Below are positions 63,383-64,000 of a stretch of DNA of 64,000 nt, in pieces. Location of the stretch: the NCBI RefSeq assembly GCF_014217835.1, contig NZ_CP055263.1, positions 1,831,501-1,895,500 of the forward strand. The letters are read 5' to 3'. Position 1 is the stretch's first letter. Each line of letters opens with the position of its first letter. Position numbers and translations under genes: made by a program. The notes under the pieces were generated by a model. It was not told where the DNA came from. It ran no database searches and saw nothing but the letters and a program-made list of their open reading frames with translations. This DNA is from Metabacillus sp. KUDC1714. Its GTDB lineage: Bacteria; Bacillota; Bacilli; Bacillales; Bacillaceae.

Positions 63383-64000
63383 ATGATACTAGATGCAGAT
63401 ATTAAAGCACAATTAGCCCAATATCTTGAACTGATGGAAGGTAATGTGCTTCTCAAAGTTAGCGCAGGATCTGATGACGTTTCACGTGACATGTTGGCTT
63501 TAGTCGATGAATTAGCCACTATGTCATCAAAAATTAAAGTTGAGAACTCAGAATTACCAAAAACACCAAGCTTTAGTGTGAACCGTATCGGCGAAGACAC
63601 TGGGGTAACTTTTGCTGGTATCCCTCTTGGACACGAATTTACTTCATTAGTACTTGCTTTACTGCAAGTGAGTGGAAGAGCTCCAAAGGTTGAACAAAAC
63701 GTAATTGATCAAATTAAAAGTATTAAAGGTGAATATCACTTTGAATCTTACATCAGCCTAAGCTGTCACAACTGCCCTGATGTTGTACAAGCTCTGAACT
63801 TGATGAGCATTTTAAACCCTGGCATTACCCACACAATGATTGATGGTGCAGCGTTTAAAGAAGAGGTTGAAAGCAAAGGCATCATGGCTGTACCAACAGT
63901 GTTCCTCAATGGAGATTCCTTCGGTAGTGGTCGTATGTCACTAGAGGAGATCCTTGCTAAGGTAGGTAGTACTCCAAATGCTTCAGAGTTTGCCGATAAG
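63383..64000 (+). CDS. ahpF: Alkyl hydroperoxide reductase flavoprotein subunit, N-terminal part
   Basis: NADH-dependent disulfide reductase of AhpC. The frame is open from the ATG at 63383 (AAGGAG upstream) to the window end, 206 of about 510 codons. The visible part is the tandem-thioredoxin-fold N-terminal domain, with the redox pair Cys128-x-x-Cys131 in LSCHNCPD, matching the CxxC of E. coli AhpF, and AVPTVFLNG near 175. The FAD and NADH domains lie beyond the edge. Confidence 0.95.
   Translation, partial: MILDADIKAQLAQYLELMEGNVLLKVSAGSDDVSRDMLALVDELATMSSKIKVENSELPKTPSFSVNRIGEDTGVTFAGIPLGHEFTSLVLALLQVSGRAPKVEQNVIDQIKSIKGEYHFESYISLSCHNCPDVVQALNLMSILNPGITHTMIDGAAFKEEVESKGIMAVPTVFLNGDSFGSGRMSLEEILAKVGSTPNASEFADK

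Overview
The window is low-GC DNA from a Bacillaceae member (Bacillus in the broad sense). The evidence is gene content and order: a yukEDCB-yueB type VII secretion locus, a SigY-type operon, bmrC/bmrD, menA, nupC, ahpCF and an S-box riboswitch. Strong GGAGG ribosome-binding sites and CcpA-type cre boxes agree. The species cannot be fixed from the sequence. Most genes lie on the minus strand.

Layout. (1) 1-9346: type VII secretion operon esxA-esaB-essB-essC-esaA; esaA runs off the left edge. (2) 9768-10666: a small unknown protein and an acetyltransferase. (3) 10823-18510: a uronate/oligosaccharide operon. It holds a binding-protein ABC importer without its own ATPase, a YesL-like membrane protein, a Nif3-like protein, mannonate dehydratase and a GntR regulator. 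A repeated operator TACTA-N6-TAGTA sits before the first gene (twice) and before the Nif3-like gene. (4) 19102-31408: a UMF1 transporter, a second YesL, a decayed GH2 glycosidase, a GH31 alpha-xylosidase, a second ATPase-less sugar importer and its YesMN-type two-component system, with several cre boxes. (5) 31741-36391: heterodimeric multidrug exporter bmrC/bmrD behind a long leader with a 25-codon leader ORF and a terminator. (6) 36550-39700: a chromosomal plasmid-type segregation cassette (ParM-like actin, ribbon-helix-helix ParR-like adaptor) with two clusters of GTATAC-type half-sites in a 12-8-12 bp arrangement, which look like a centromere. Inverted copies of a 220-bp repeat bracket this segment and a neighbouring SDR gene. 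(7) 41196-47244: CoA-acylating semialdehyde dehydrogenase, GntP permease and iron alcohol dehydrogenase behind a textbook sigma-54 promoter with two upstream dyads, next to the CBS-PAS-AAA-Fis activator gene. (8) 47546-55666: peptide transporter, menA, SigY operon (no yxlE), chemoreceptor, DUF488. (9) 56199-64000: DHA2 drug exporter with a palindromic operator, nupC, a SAM-riboswitch-controlled NhaC-family transporter (probable methionine transporter), an RNA methyltransferase and ahpC-ahpF with a PerR-like box; ahpF runs off the right edge.

How it works together. Regions 3 and 4 form a CcpA-repressible hemicellulose/uronate island. The importers presumably borrow a general ATPase (MsmX type) from elsewhere. 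The alpha-xylosidase trims imported oligosaccharides and UxuA handles the uronate branch. Regions 5 and 6 hold the least ordinary biology: a probable ribosome-mediated attenuator and a centromere-like array on what appears to be a chromosome.
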